Below are positions 55,750 through 64,000 of a stretch of 64,000 bases of DNA, one piece after another; position 1 is the stretch's first letter; every line of letters starts with the position of its first letter. The notes under the pieces were generated by a model that was not told the origin of the DNA, ran no database searches, and saw only the letters and a list, made by a program, of their open reading frames with translations. The stretch comes from Halocaridina rubra. Its lineage: Eukaryota; Arthropoda; Malacostraca; Decapoda; Atyidae. The position numbers and the translations under genes were made by a program. Location: NCBI GenBank assembly GCA_037179515.1, contig JAXCGZ010001909.1:167501-231500 (forward strand). The letters run 5' to 3'.

Positions 55750-55839
55750 GTGGCAGGGCTAGCTGCTAAGGGTTACACTTCGCCTTCTACCTGCGACTTC
55801 AAGTCACACACAAACACACACACACATACACACACGTGT
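55750..55839 (-). repeat. linker repeat between CR1 pieces, copy 1
   Basis: GGCAGGGCTAGCTGCTAAGG... TGCGACTTCAAGTCACACAC followed by a CA-rich run. It recurs at 56250-56333 after CR1 A9. In both places it follows the same CR1 breakpoint. Confidence 0.8.
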
Positions 55840-56253
55840 AATTACCTAATTGTGCTTACGGAAAAATGCCCTAAGCTCGTAACTCCCCGAATAATAGTTG
55901 GTTCCATTTTGTACTTAGTGATACTTATCATACAAGTCCTTAAACCTATGGATAGAGTTAGCATTAACTACCTCCTCGCTAAGTGAATTCCAATTATGAA
56001 CTACTCTTACACTAAAAAATATCTTCCTTACATCCTGCAAAGAAGTTTTCTTACGCAGCTTTAAACTATGACCTCTAGTTACAGTGCCAGCCATATCAAA
56101 ATATTGATCCCTATCCACTCTATCATAACAGTGAAGGAGTTTAAAAACCGTCACCATATCCCCCTCATTCTTCTAGCTTGGAGTGAAGGTAAGTCTAATT
56201 CCCTCAGCCTCTCATAACTGAGAATGCATATTTCTGGCACCAGTTTCGTGGCA
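55840..56253 (-). mobile_element. CR1 copy A9 (older), same breakpoint as A8
   Basis: Diverged 3' fragment whose C-terminal coding part (55915-56157, VTVFKLLHCYDRVDRDQYFD to HRFKDLYDKYH) is open. It ends at GTTTCGTGGCA, the same position as A8, and is followed by the same linker. A8+linker and A9+linker look like a tandem duplication. Confidence 0.8.
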
Positions 56254-56333
56254 GGGCTAGCTGCAAAGGGTTACACTTCATCTTCTAACTGCGACTTCAA
56301 GTCACAAACACACATATGTGTGTAATTACCTAA
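56254..56333 (-). repeat. linker repeat between CR1 pieces, copy 2
   Basis: GGGCTAGCTGCAAAGGGTTA... CACATATGTGTGTAATTACC, then TAATTG. It ends with the CR1 3' signature and joins CR1 A10. Confidence 0.8.
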
Positions 56334-56334
56334 T

Positions 56335-56660
56335 TGAAGTTGTACTCCTGCTATTGCATAGTCAAGCTTGGGCCTTCTTGCACTTGTACTCATTCTCATC
56401 ACCTTACTTTTTGAAGTACTGAATTTCATTAGGCACTTTTCTGACCACTCATGCAGACTATTTAGATCATCTTGAAGTTCTCTAGTATTGTTCTTGTTTC
56501 TTACTTTCTGCATAATCTTTGCATCATCTGCAAACATATTCATGGATGAATTTACAGACTCTGATAGGTCATTTACATATACAAGGAACAAAAATGGCCC
56601 TTAAACTGAACCCTGTGGACCTCCAATACTAACTCTTCTCCATTCAGACTTTGTGTCTTA
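56335..56660 (-). mobile_element. CR1 copy A10, mid-RT fragment
   Basis: Encodes FLVYVNDLSESVNSSMNMFA, DDAKIMQKV and LHEWSEKCLMKFSTSKSKVM, that is the RT catalytic-box region. The first part of the core has a stop (CCCTTAAAC near 56598). It is truncated at both ends. Confidence 0.82.
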
Positions 56661-56890
56661 CTCAGAGGGGAAAAGGACGTTAAAACTTGAGTAAGTAAGA
56701 CAATGGGATACCGACAGAAAAAAGACAGTTTTCTTGCAAGAAAAAGTGAGGGGAAAACATAGATAAAACAGGGAAGAGGCAATAAGAAAGAAGCAAGATT
56801 AGTAGAATTGGAGTTAGATCTCCCTCCCTATACCAACAGAGGATATTTTTTTTTCTCTATCTCTCTTATAGCAGCTACTTCTTTTTTTTT

Positions 56891-56895
<5 letters not shown>
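56661..56895. other. purine-rich spacer, nothing recognised
   Basis: No supportable feature. Confidence 0.5.

Positions 56896-56950
<55 letters not shown>
56896..56950. repeat. (CT)n, 5' flank of LINE C
   Basis: CT array running directly into the truncated coding region of LINE C. Confidence 0.93.
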
Positions 56951-56952
<2 letters not shown>

Positions 56953-58979
56953 TCTTGCCCGGCTCATGCACCGTCTACAGGATAAACTCTCCCCCAGTCT
57001 TTATGGTTTCCTCCCACAACGGAGCACACATCACTGCCTCGCTGAACTCTACACCCGTCTTTCTCCCACCAGTGTGGTCGCCTTCCTGGACCTCAAATCT
57101 GCCTTCGATATAGCCAACAAGGAAATTATTCTTGACCAGCTGGTGGACTTTGGAGTTCCGGGGAACATACTGAAATGGATACGGGGATATCTATGCAACA
57201 GAACATCAAGTGTCCTTTTTAAAGGGTCGTATAGCTCCTATGAACGGTTTGAACTGGGTACTCCTCAGGGGGGTGTGCTAGGTCCTTTTCTATTCAATAT
57301 CCTTATGCATCGTCTACTCTCCCTCCTTCCTGTCATCCCCGGTACTACAGTTACCTGCTATGCGGACGACATATGCATCCACACGACCTCAACTCACGAC
57401 CTTCACCACATGCTCCATGATTTTTACGTGTCTGCTACCTCCTGTGGCCTTATCATCTCCCCAGAAAAAAGCAGGATTTTTACTTCACGCAACTGCAGAG
57501 CACTGCCCACATTCGCCATGGGTGGTAATGTCATCCCTCACTGCACACAGTACACGTATTTAGGTGCACCAGTCCGGAATGCTGCAGGAGTCTCCATCCC
57601 AGTGGCGAGGACCCTCTACATCCTACTACTTCGGTCAGTGGTTGACTATCTGTCTCCTGCCTTGTATCAACTTCCTAGACCAGCTCTCGAGCCACTTGAA
57701 AAGTTCCAGAATCGAGTCATAAGATTTATCTTGGGATGTTCTCTCTCTACCCGTATTGTGAGTATGCAGTTGGAGCTCAACTTGCCCCCTCTTGTGGAGA
57801 GGATTTATGCCAATGTGTCCTATTTTACTGTTAAGTGTCTTCACTACCCCTTTCTTGCTCCGTACTTCTCTGCTGTCGTGAGGACGTCCCTTGATCCAGA
57901 CGCACCCAGGCTCCCACTTCGAGCAGGAGGTCATAACCTTATCAGGGTGGTGAGTGACATTCTCCGTGGCCTTGACATCGACCTGCCAGTGCAGGCGGCG
58001 GTCCCAGATTTACCACCTTGGCGTGTCCCCCTCCCCGCTGTCACATATACACCGACCTCGAAGGATGTCTATCCCCCCCTGCAGAGACAGTTAGCTCTGG
58101 AGACTATCGCTGATGTGTCCACGTCTGTCCCTGCAGCACACCACGTCTATGTTGATGGTTCTGTGCAAGCAGATGGGAGGGCGGCATGTGCTGTGTTTTC
58201 CCCCACCATGGAGCCGCCTGTGCCGGCTGATTCATGGATTGGCCGTAGACTACCCACCTCGTCGAGCTCCACCTACTGTGAACTGAATGCCATCTTGGAT
58301 GCCGTGACTCTCCTTGTTCGACGACGAGTGAATGGGGTAATAATTTGTGACTCCCAATCGGCCCTACAAGCCCTATCTTCGCCAAGACCTATCTGTGGCC
58401 GATATACTATGTCGCCTCGCAGCCGCTCGGGATGCTTCTCTTGTTGTGTCATTTGTATGGACTCCATCCCACATTGGGCTGACTGGCAATGACACAGCGG
58501 ATCGTCTTGCCAAGGCGGCCTGTATGCTGGATGGGCATGCTGTGGACGCTGAGCCCTCCTTCCGATGCCTACGTAACATCATCTACTCAGCTGGGTTTGC
58601 CATGACGGTCCAGCGCAGGGACACGGAAAGGGCCAACAGTGTGTCCATACAGCACCATGATCACTTTCTTCACAGTCGCTACAAGTATCGCAGACGCGGG
58701 TTAATGGTGCGGAAAAACAATGTAGTTAGTGCTCGGCTCAGAATGGGGTATCGGCCTTTATGGCAGGTCTCCCAGACTCTAGATATGCCACAGTACACCT
58801 CCTGTAAATTATGCGACCGTCCTAATGCTAACACTCTTGACCACTATTGTCTTCAGTGCCCCACAGTGAGAGATGTTTTACCACGAGGTCAGAACTTAAT
58901 ACAGATCTGCTCATTTTTACTTAATGATGACAACCTTGATGTTATTCTTGCTCGTTATCCTCACTTTGGTGGCCATTAA
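56951..58979 (+). pseudogene. LINE C RT-RNase H ORF, one frameshift
   Basis: Open from the truncation to about 58390: LYGFLPQRSTHHC, VVAFLDLKSAFDIANKEIIL, LGTPQGGVLGPFLFNILMH, TCYADDICIHTT (catalytic YADD), TYLGAPVRN, VVDYLSPALYQL. The RNase H follows with its acidic residues in VYVDGSVQADG, TYCELNAILD and IICDSQSALQAL. The frame then shifts near 58380 and continues to 58979 with VSFVWTPSHIGLTGNDTADR (RNase H end), LRMGYRPLW and CKLCDRPNANTLDHYCLQC, a CCHC-like motif, to a natural stop. One small indel is the only lesion I see. Confidence 0.85.
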
Positions 58980-59254
58980 TTATATTGAATTATACATATA
59001 TTTTCTGTATGTTGCTGTATAATTCTGTTTGTGCATTCTGCGTTTCTCTGAGCTTTACTTTTGCATATAATGTACTCTGTGCTGCCATTCTGTGAGTTGT
59101 GTGTTAGTATGCAGCGCAATGTTTTATCAATATGTACACCTCCCTGTAAACCATGTTCAATTCTTGGTTTTGTATCCATTTGAAGCATTATTTGTATGAA
59201 CTCATGTAATGTCTGACGCCTTGGCGCAACAAATTAATAAAATAAAATAAAATA
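56951..59254 (+). mobile_element. I-group-like LINE C with RNase H
   Basis: Plus-strand LINE that starts within the RT domain. It has RT, RNase H, a Cys/His end motif, a 270-bp 3' UTR and a tail AATAAAATAAAATAAAATAA, then (CT)n. The composition is clearly more GC-rich than its surroundings. Presence of RNase H after the RT is typical of I, Loa and related clades. Confidence 0.82.
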
Positions 59255-59276
59255 ATCTCTCTCTCTCTCTCTCTCC
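59255..59276. repeat. (CT)n, 3' flank of LINE C
   Basis: Short CT array right after the A-rich tail; with 56896-56950 it brackets the element. Confidence 0.9.
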
Positions 59277-59351
59277 ATTCTTCTGGGAACAACACTACAA
59301 GAGCATTTTGTTGGATCTCTCGTTCAAGTCATTAACTTATTTTAACCTTTT

Positions 59352-61236
59352 TTATAAATGCCTGACAGACCTATAAAAGAGCAAGACATGATTACCTAAG
59401 TAAAAGAAGAGAGGCACAGAGAGACTGTGAAAGGGACATCACCAGGAAGGCTAAAGAAAATTCCAAACTTTTCCACAGCTTTATCAGAGAAAAACTGAAG
59501 GTAAAAGAACAGGTTTTAAAGCTTAAGAGAGAGGATGAAAGCATCACTGAGACGGATGAAGAGATCTGCAAAGAACTGAAAAAGAAGTTTCAGTCAGCAT
59601 TTACAGTAGAAAATACCCCGCCCCCTCAGACTGCAGAGATAAAAGCTCATGGGCCGGTAATAGAGAACATTATCCTTTCACCCACATAGGTATGCAGTGT
59701 TGATAGAGTTAGATGTCCATAAAAATACAGGTCCTGAGCATATATCCCCTCATGTGCTTAAAAAATGAGCAAATTCAATATCAGTGGCACTAAGTATCAT
59801 ATTTGAAAAATCACAGGAGTCAGGGGAGATTTCAAGATGCTGGAAACAAGCGAACATGATACTTATCTTCAAAAAGAGATGGAGGGATACGGCTCTAAAC
59901 TATAGGCCTGCTTCCTTGACCAGCATAGTTTGCAGAGGTATGAAGAAAATACTAATGAAACTTATCTCTCTTCACTTGGAATCCTTCAACTTTTTGTCAG
60001 TGAGACAACATAGCTTCATAGAATGTAGTTCAACAGTAACAAACTTAGAATTTTATGACGAGGTAAGACTAATCTTACAGAAAAGAGAGGGCTGGGCAGA
60101 TTGCTAATTCCTAGACTTCCAGAAAGCATTTGACACTGTCCCACACGGGAGACTTATTAAAAATCTGCAAGCCATGGCAAGAATAGGTGGAAATGTCTTG
60201 AAATGGATAAAAACATACTTAGAAGGAAGGGAATAGAGGGTTAGAATAAGACATTCCGTGTCTGAATGGAGAAGAGTTAGTAGTGAAGTTCCACTGGGTT
60301 CAGTTTTAGGGTCATTCTGTTCTTTGTTTATGTAATTGACCTACCAGAGTCTGTCAATTCATTCATGAATATGTTTGCAGATGATACAAAGATTTTGAAA
60401 AAAGTAAGAAACTAGAACAATGCTGGAGAACTTCAGGATGATCTAAATATCTGCATGAGTGGTCAAAAAAGTGGCTAATGAAATTCAATACTTCAAAATG
60501 CAAGGTAATGAGAATGGGTACAAGTGCAAGACGGCCCAAGCTTGACTACTCGATGGCAGGGGTGGACCTTCAAGTGACAGAAAATGAGAGAGATCTAGGA
60601 GTAAACATACTGGCAGATTTGTCTCCAGAAATGCATATAAATGGCATAGTAAGGGCAGCATTTGATTTCTTAGTAAATGTAAGAGTAGCCTTCAGGAACA
60701 TGGACAAGGAAATGTTCAGAAATATTTATGTAACCTATGTGAGGCCAAAGCTTGAATATGCAGCCCACTTTTGGAATCCGCACTTGAAAAGCACATGATT
60801 TAGCTGGAAAAATTCAAAGACATGCCACCAAAATGGTGCCAGAAATACACAGTCTCAGTTATAATGAAAGGCTAAGGGAAATAGACTTAAAATCACTCGA
60901 AGCTAAACAACTGAAGGGAGATGTGGTGACAGTTTTTAAATTCCTTCATAATTATAACAGAGTAGATAAGAATTGATATTTTGATAAGGCTGGCACTAGA
61001 ACTACAGGTCATAATTTGAAGCTTTGTAAAAATATTTTTTTGCAGGAAGTAAGGAAGTACTTTTTCAATGTAAGAGTAGTTGATAATTGGAATTCGCTAA
61101 GCAAGCAGGTAATTAATGATAATCCATAATTTTAAGGACAAGTATGATAAGTATCACAAAGTACAAAAAGGAACCGACCAGGAGATGGGAAGTTACGCGC
61201 TTGGGACTCTTTCCCGTAAACACAATTAGGTAATTA
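59352..61236 (+). mobile_element. CR1 copy A11, old and degenerate
   Basis: Plus-strand CR1 starting in the endonuclease-RT linker. Ends with GTAAACACAATTAGGTAATT and a (CA)n tail. It has the highest divergence from A12 of the long copies and is the first in a four-copy head-to-tail chain. Confidence 0.88.
59370..61160 (+). pseudogene. CR1 RT (A11), heavily mutated
   Basis: Readable blocks include SRCWKQANMILIFKKRWRDT, LNYRPASLTSIVC near 59890, KAFDTVPHGRL near 60125, MNMFADDTKILKKV near 60365 and ENERDLGVNILADLSPEMH near 60570. Numerous stops (for example 59767, 60105, 60233) and frameshifts are present. Confidence 0.85.
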
Positions 61237-61254
61237 CACACACACACACACAAA
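61236..61254. repeat. (CA)n tail of A11
   Basis: CA tract linking A11 to A12. Confidence 0.9.
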
Positions 61255-61257
61255 CAA

Positions 61258-62781
61258 GGGCCGGTATTAGAGAACATCAACCTTACAGCCACAGAGGTAT
61301 GCAAAGTGCTGATGGATTTAGATGTTCATAAAGCTACAGGTCCTGATGATATATCCCCTCATGTGCTTAAAAAATGCGCAAACACAATATCAGTGGCACT
61401 AAGTATCATATTTAAGGAGTCACTGGAGTCGGGGCAGATTCCAAGATGCTGGAAACAAGCAAATGTGATACCTATCTTCAAAAAGGGAAGGAGGGATACG
61501 GCTCTGAACTATAGACCAGTTTCCTTGACCAGCATAGTTTGCAAAGTTATGGAGAAACTACTAAGGAAACATATCTCTCTTCACTTGGAATCCTTCAACT
61601 TTTTGTCAGTGAGGCAACATGGCTTCAGAGAAGGAAGATCAACAGTAACAAACTTATTAGAATTTTATGATGAGGTAAGCCAAATCTTACAGGAAAGAGA
61701 GGGCTGGGCAGATTGCATATTCCTAGACTTCCAGAAAGCGTTTGACACTGTTCCACATGGGAGACTTATTAGGAAGCTGCAATCAATGGCTAGAATAGGT
61801 GGAAATGTCTTGGAATGGATAAAAACTTACTTAGAAGGAAGGGAACAGAGGGTTAGAGTAAGACACTCAGTGTCTGAATGGAGAAGAGTTAGTAGTGGAG
61901 TTCCACAGGGTTCAGTTTTAGGGCCACTTTTGTTCCTTGTATATGTAAATGACCTACCAGAGTCTGTAAATTCATTCATGAATATGTTTGCAGATGATGC
62001 AAAGATTGTGAAGAAAGTAAAAAACGAGAACAATGGTAGAGAACTTCAGGAGGATCTAAATAATCTGCATGAGTGGTCAGAAAAGTGGCTAATGAAATTC
62101 AATACCTCAAAATGTAAGGTAATGAGAATGGGTACAAGTGCAAGAAGGCCCAAGCTTGACTACTCGGTGGCTGGAGTACAACTTCAAGAGACAGAAAATG
62201 AGAGAGATCTAGGAGTAAACATACTGGCAGATTTGTCTCCAGAAATACATATAAATGGCGTAGTAAGGGCAGCATATGCATTCTTATCAAATGTAAGGGT
62301 AGCCTTCAGGCACATGGACAAGGAAATGTTCAGAAATATTTATGTAACCTATGTGAGGCCAAAACTCGAATATGCAGCCCCCTTTTGGAATCCGCACTTG
62401 AAAAAGCACATAGCTAAGCTTGAAAAAGTTCAAAGACATGCCACGAAACTGGTGCCAGAAATACGCAATCTCGGTTATGATGAGAGGCTGAGGGAATTAG
62501 ACATGCCATCACTCGAAGCTAGAAGAGTAAGGGGGGATATGGTGACAGTCTTTAAATTCCTTCATGGTTATGATAGAGTGGATAGGGATCGATATTTCGA
62601 TATGGCTGGCTCTAGAACTAGAGGTCATAGTTTGAAGCTTGGTAAGAAAACTTGTTTGCAGGATGTAAGGAAATACTTTTTCAGTGTAAGAGTAGTTGAT
62701 AATTGGAATTCGCTAAGCGAGGAGGTAGTTAATGCTATCTCAATCCATAGTTTTAAGGACAGGTATGATAAGTATCACTAA
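61258..62781 (+). CDS. CR1 reverse transcriptase, uninterrupted partial ORF2 (A12)
   Basis: 507 codons without a stop or shift from the truncation point to the family stop codon. Order: VHKATGPDDISPHVLKK near residue 22; NYRPVSLTSIVCKVMEKL near 85; RQHGFREGRSTVTNLLEF near 118; FLDFQKAFDTVPHG near 155 (first palm Asp); SGVPQGSVLGPLLFLVYVND near 213; NMFADDAKIV near 242 (catalytic Asp pair); FNTSKCKVMRMG near 277; ERDLGVNILADLS; RPKLEYAAPFWNPHLKKHI near 370; and the CR1-type tail ATKLVPEIRN, LPSLEAR-like LDMPSLEARRVRGDMVTVF, SFKDRYDKYH. It makes cDNA at a nicked target. The endonuclease and any natural start codon are missing, so it could not act alone. Confidence 0.9.
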   Translation, partial: GPVLENINLTATEVCKVLMDLDVHKATGPDDISPHVLKKCANTISVALSIIFKESLESGQIPRCWKQANVIPIFKKGRRDTALNYRPVSLTSIVCKVMEKLLRKHISLHLESFNFLSVRQHGFREGRSTVTNLLEFYDEVSQILQEREGWADCIFLDFQKAFDTVPHGRLIRKLQSMARIGGNVLEWIKTYLEGREQRVRVRHSVSEWRRVSSGVPQGSVLGPLLFLVYVNDLPESVNSFMNMFADDAKIVKKVKNENNGRELQEDLNNLHEWSEKWLMKFNTSKCKVMRMGTSARRPKLDYSVAGVQLQETENERDLGVNILADLSPEIHINGVVRAAYAFLSNVRVAFRHMDKEMFRNIYVTYVRPKLEYAAPFWNPHLKKHIAKLEKVQRHATKLVPEIRNLGYDERLRELDMPSLEARRVRGDMVTVFKFLHGYDRVDRDRYFDMAGSRTRGHSLKLGKKTCLQDVRKYFFSVRVVDNWNSLSEEVVNAISIHSFKDRYDKYH

Positions 62782-62856
62782 GTCTAAAAATGGAACCGAT
62801 CCGGAGACGGGAAGAGACGAGCTTTGGGCTCTTTCCCGTAAACACAATTAGGTAAT
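61258..62856 (+). mobile_element. CR1 copy A12, youngest-looking copy
   Basis: 5'-truncated CR1 with intact RT frame, complete 3' UTR (GGAACCGATCCGGAGACGGG, TTTCCCGTAAACACAATTAG) and (CA)n tail. It sits between the tail of A11 and fragment A13, all in the same orientation. Confidence 0.93.
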
Positions 62857-62868
62857 CACACACACACT

Positions 62869-63055
62869 GAAATATTTTTTCAGTGTAAGAGTAGTTGATA
62901 ATTGGAATTCGCTAAGCGAGGAGGTAGTTAATGCTATCTCAATCCATAGTTTTAAGGACAGGTATGATAAGTATCACTAAGTATAAAATGGAACCGATCA
63001 GGAGACGGGAAGATACGAGCTTTGGGCTCTTTCCCGTAAACACAATTAGGTAATC
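62869..63055 (+). mobile_element. CR1 copy A13, 187-bp 3' fragment
   Basis: Last ~30 codons (YFFSVRVVDNWNSLSEEVVN-like) and 3' UTR with ACAATTAGGTAATCACACAC. It starts directly in the (CA)n tail of A12 and is followed by A14. Confidence 0.92.
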
Positions 63056-63063
63056 ACACACAG

Positions 63064-63477
63064 GAGCCAACATGGCAGGGGAGACTTGAAGAAAATAAAG
63101 CTAGGGTTGTAGACCTGATAAGAAAGCTTGGAGTAGTTTGTGGTCCTGAGGATATTGTAAACATGCACCAACTAGGTAAATATTCGAGGGAAGGAAAGCC
63201 GAGACCAACAAAAGTAACCTTTGAGAGAGGGGAAACATGTAGGGAAATATTGTTGAGAAAAAAAAGTCTAAAAGACCTTCAAGAATTCAAAGAAGTGTTC
63301 ATTAGACGATACAGAACACAGGAAGAGATGGGAGAGATCAAAAACATGTTGCAAGAGGCAAGAAGGTTAAATGATGAAAAAAATGAAGAGAAGAAAAATT
63401 TTCGTTACAGAGTTCTTCCAGACAAAGGGGAGATAAAGAAGATAATGATAGAAGATCAGGGGATGGAGCCTCATTAA
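63064..63477 (+). pseudogene. CR1 ORF1 protein, C-terminal part (A14)
   Basis: Open frame of 137 codons from the truncation to TAA at 63475-63477: ARVVDLIRKLGVVCGPEDIV, RPTKVTFERGETCREILLRK, DLQEFKEVFIRRYRTQEEMG and a charged helical stretch MLQEARRLNDEKNEEKKNFR. The pattern 'R..KVTF......IL......FK.VFIR..RT.EE' is what I know from the RNA-binding ORF1 proteins of CR1/L1-like elements. The truncation removes the N-terminus, so it is a partial, although undisturbed, frame. It ends just inside the ORF2 frame. Confidence 0.65.
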
Positions 63478-64000
63478 GATTGTTATACACAAATGCTGAT
63501 GGATTAGCTGGTAAGGCAGTAGAATTAAAAGATAGGATTCACAACAGTAAGGCAGATATAGTAGCAATTACAGAGACTAAGTTGAGTGAGGACATAAACA
63601 GTGTCAAAGTTTTTTCCTAAGGGCTTCAGAATACTAAGGGTTGAAAGATCTGAGAGGACTGGTGGAGGGATAGCACTGCTCATAAGTGAAAGGATTCAAG
63701 TTGAAGAAATAAACTTGGCTATAGAAAGTGAGTTCAAGGAATTTCTTGTTGCTCGCATAAATACTGGGTCAGAGAGCATTATAATAACTGTTGTATACAA
63801 CCCACCAAGGAACCAAAATAGGCTTGAAGTTTATGAGGAAAGTCATATAGGTACTATTGAAGTCATAAACTCAGTTGTTAACATGGCACGGGAAAAAAAA
63901 TGTAGGATTTTGATTATGGGAGACTTTAATCATAAAGAGATAGATTGGATAAATCTTGACCCACACAGTGGTGAGGACTCATTTGGGGCAATATTCCTAG
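63471..64000 (+). pseudogene. CR1 ORF2 endonuclease, N-terminal part (A14), frameshifted
   Basis: LRLLYTNADGLAGKAVELKD (Asn motif) opens the domain, followed by ADIVAITETKLSEDI with the catalytic Glu. In a T-run near 63611 the frame shifts by one, after which GGGIALLISERIQVEEINLA, VVYNPPRNQNRLEVYEES and RILIMGDFNHKEIDW continue to the window edge. Together with A2 this gives the complete order ORF1, endonuclease, RT for the family. Confidence 0.8.

Larger units (their letters stand above)
63063..64000 (+). mobile_element. CR1 copy A14, includes ORF1 end and endonuclease; runs off the window
   Basis: Begins in the (CA)n tail of A13. It extends further 5' than any other copy in the window, covering the end of ORF1 and the first part of the ORF2 endonuclease; the text from 63779 is the same as A2 from 7441. 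Confidence 0.88.

Overview
The window looks like a repeat-dominated intergenic tract of a eukaryotic, arthropod-type genome, and I see no convincing host gene. Decapod crustacean is my best guess. The reasons are very long dinucleotide arrays ((TA)n, (GA)n, (GT)n), CR1, RTE and Penelope-like retroelements, and jerky/pogo (Tigger-like) transposons. The taxon is inferred from repeat style and not proven. Almost every long reading frame belongs to a decayed mobile element.

Layout. 1-2704: RTE-clade LINE ending in a (TA)n array. 4037-4179: 143-bp near-perfect palindrome. 4235-5862: CR1 copy (A1) inside a (GT)n array. 7162-10223: hAT-like element with an 8-bp target duplication, carrying CR1 copy A2. 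10975-11560: tail of another LINE (family J). 12826-19049: two Tigger-like elements (D1, D2) separated and flanked by (TA)n; D1 is itself split by a 1.94-kb insert with an 8-bp duplication. 22887-25579: two long-arm foldback elements (G0, G1). 26916-29265: third Tigger (D3). 29266-29540: Penelope-like RT scrap. 29555-36063: a pile-up of a second Tigger family (E1, E2, E3, E5) with a nested miniature copy and CR1 fragment A3. 36673-38579: foldback G2 and element H1, which carries a ~160-bp satellite. 39055-40398: CR1 A4. 41290-42330: Penelope-like element with GIY-YIG. 42360-44914: Tigger E4. 48026-48513: unknown foldback element. 48920-56660: CR1 copies A5-A10 with a Daphne/L2-like LINE (B) inserted in A8. 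56951-59254: I-group-like LINE with RNase H (C), flanked by (CT)n. 59352-64000: four CR1 copies head to tail (A11-A14); A12 keeps an uninterrupted 507-codon frame and A14 retains ORF1 and endonuclease.

How it fits together. The strongest pattern is that elements sit in simple repeats matching their own target or tail. CR1 copies sit in (CA/GT)n arrays and join in same-orientation chains through (CA)n tails. TA-target DNA transposons sit in (TA)n, the RTE ends in (TA)n, and LINE C lies between (CT)n tracts. Mobile elements and microsatellites appear to have grown together. Nearly all copies are 5'-truncated, frameshifted or interrupted. CR1 copies are called A1-A14 below. Clade names rest on motif recognition by eye, not on a search.
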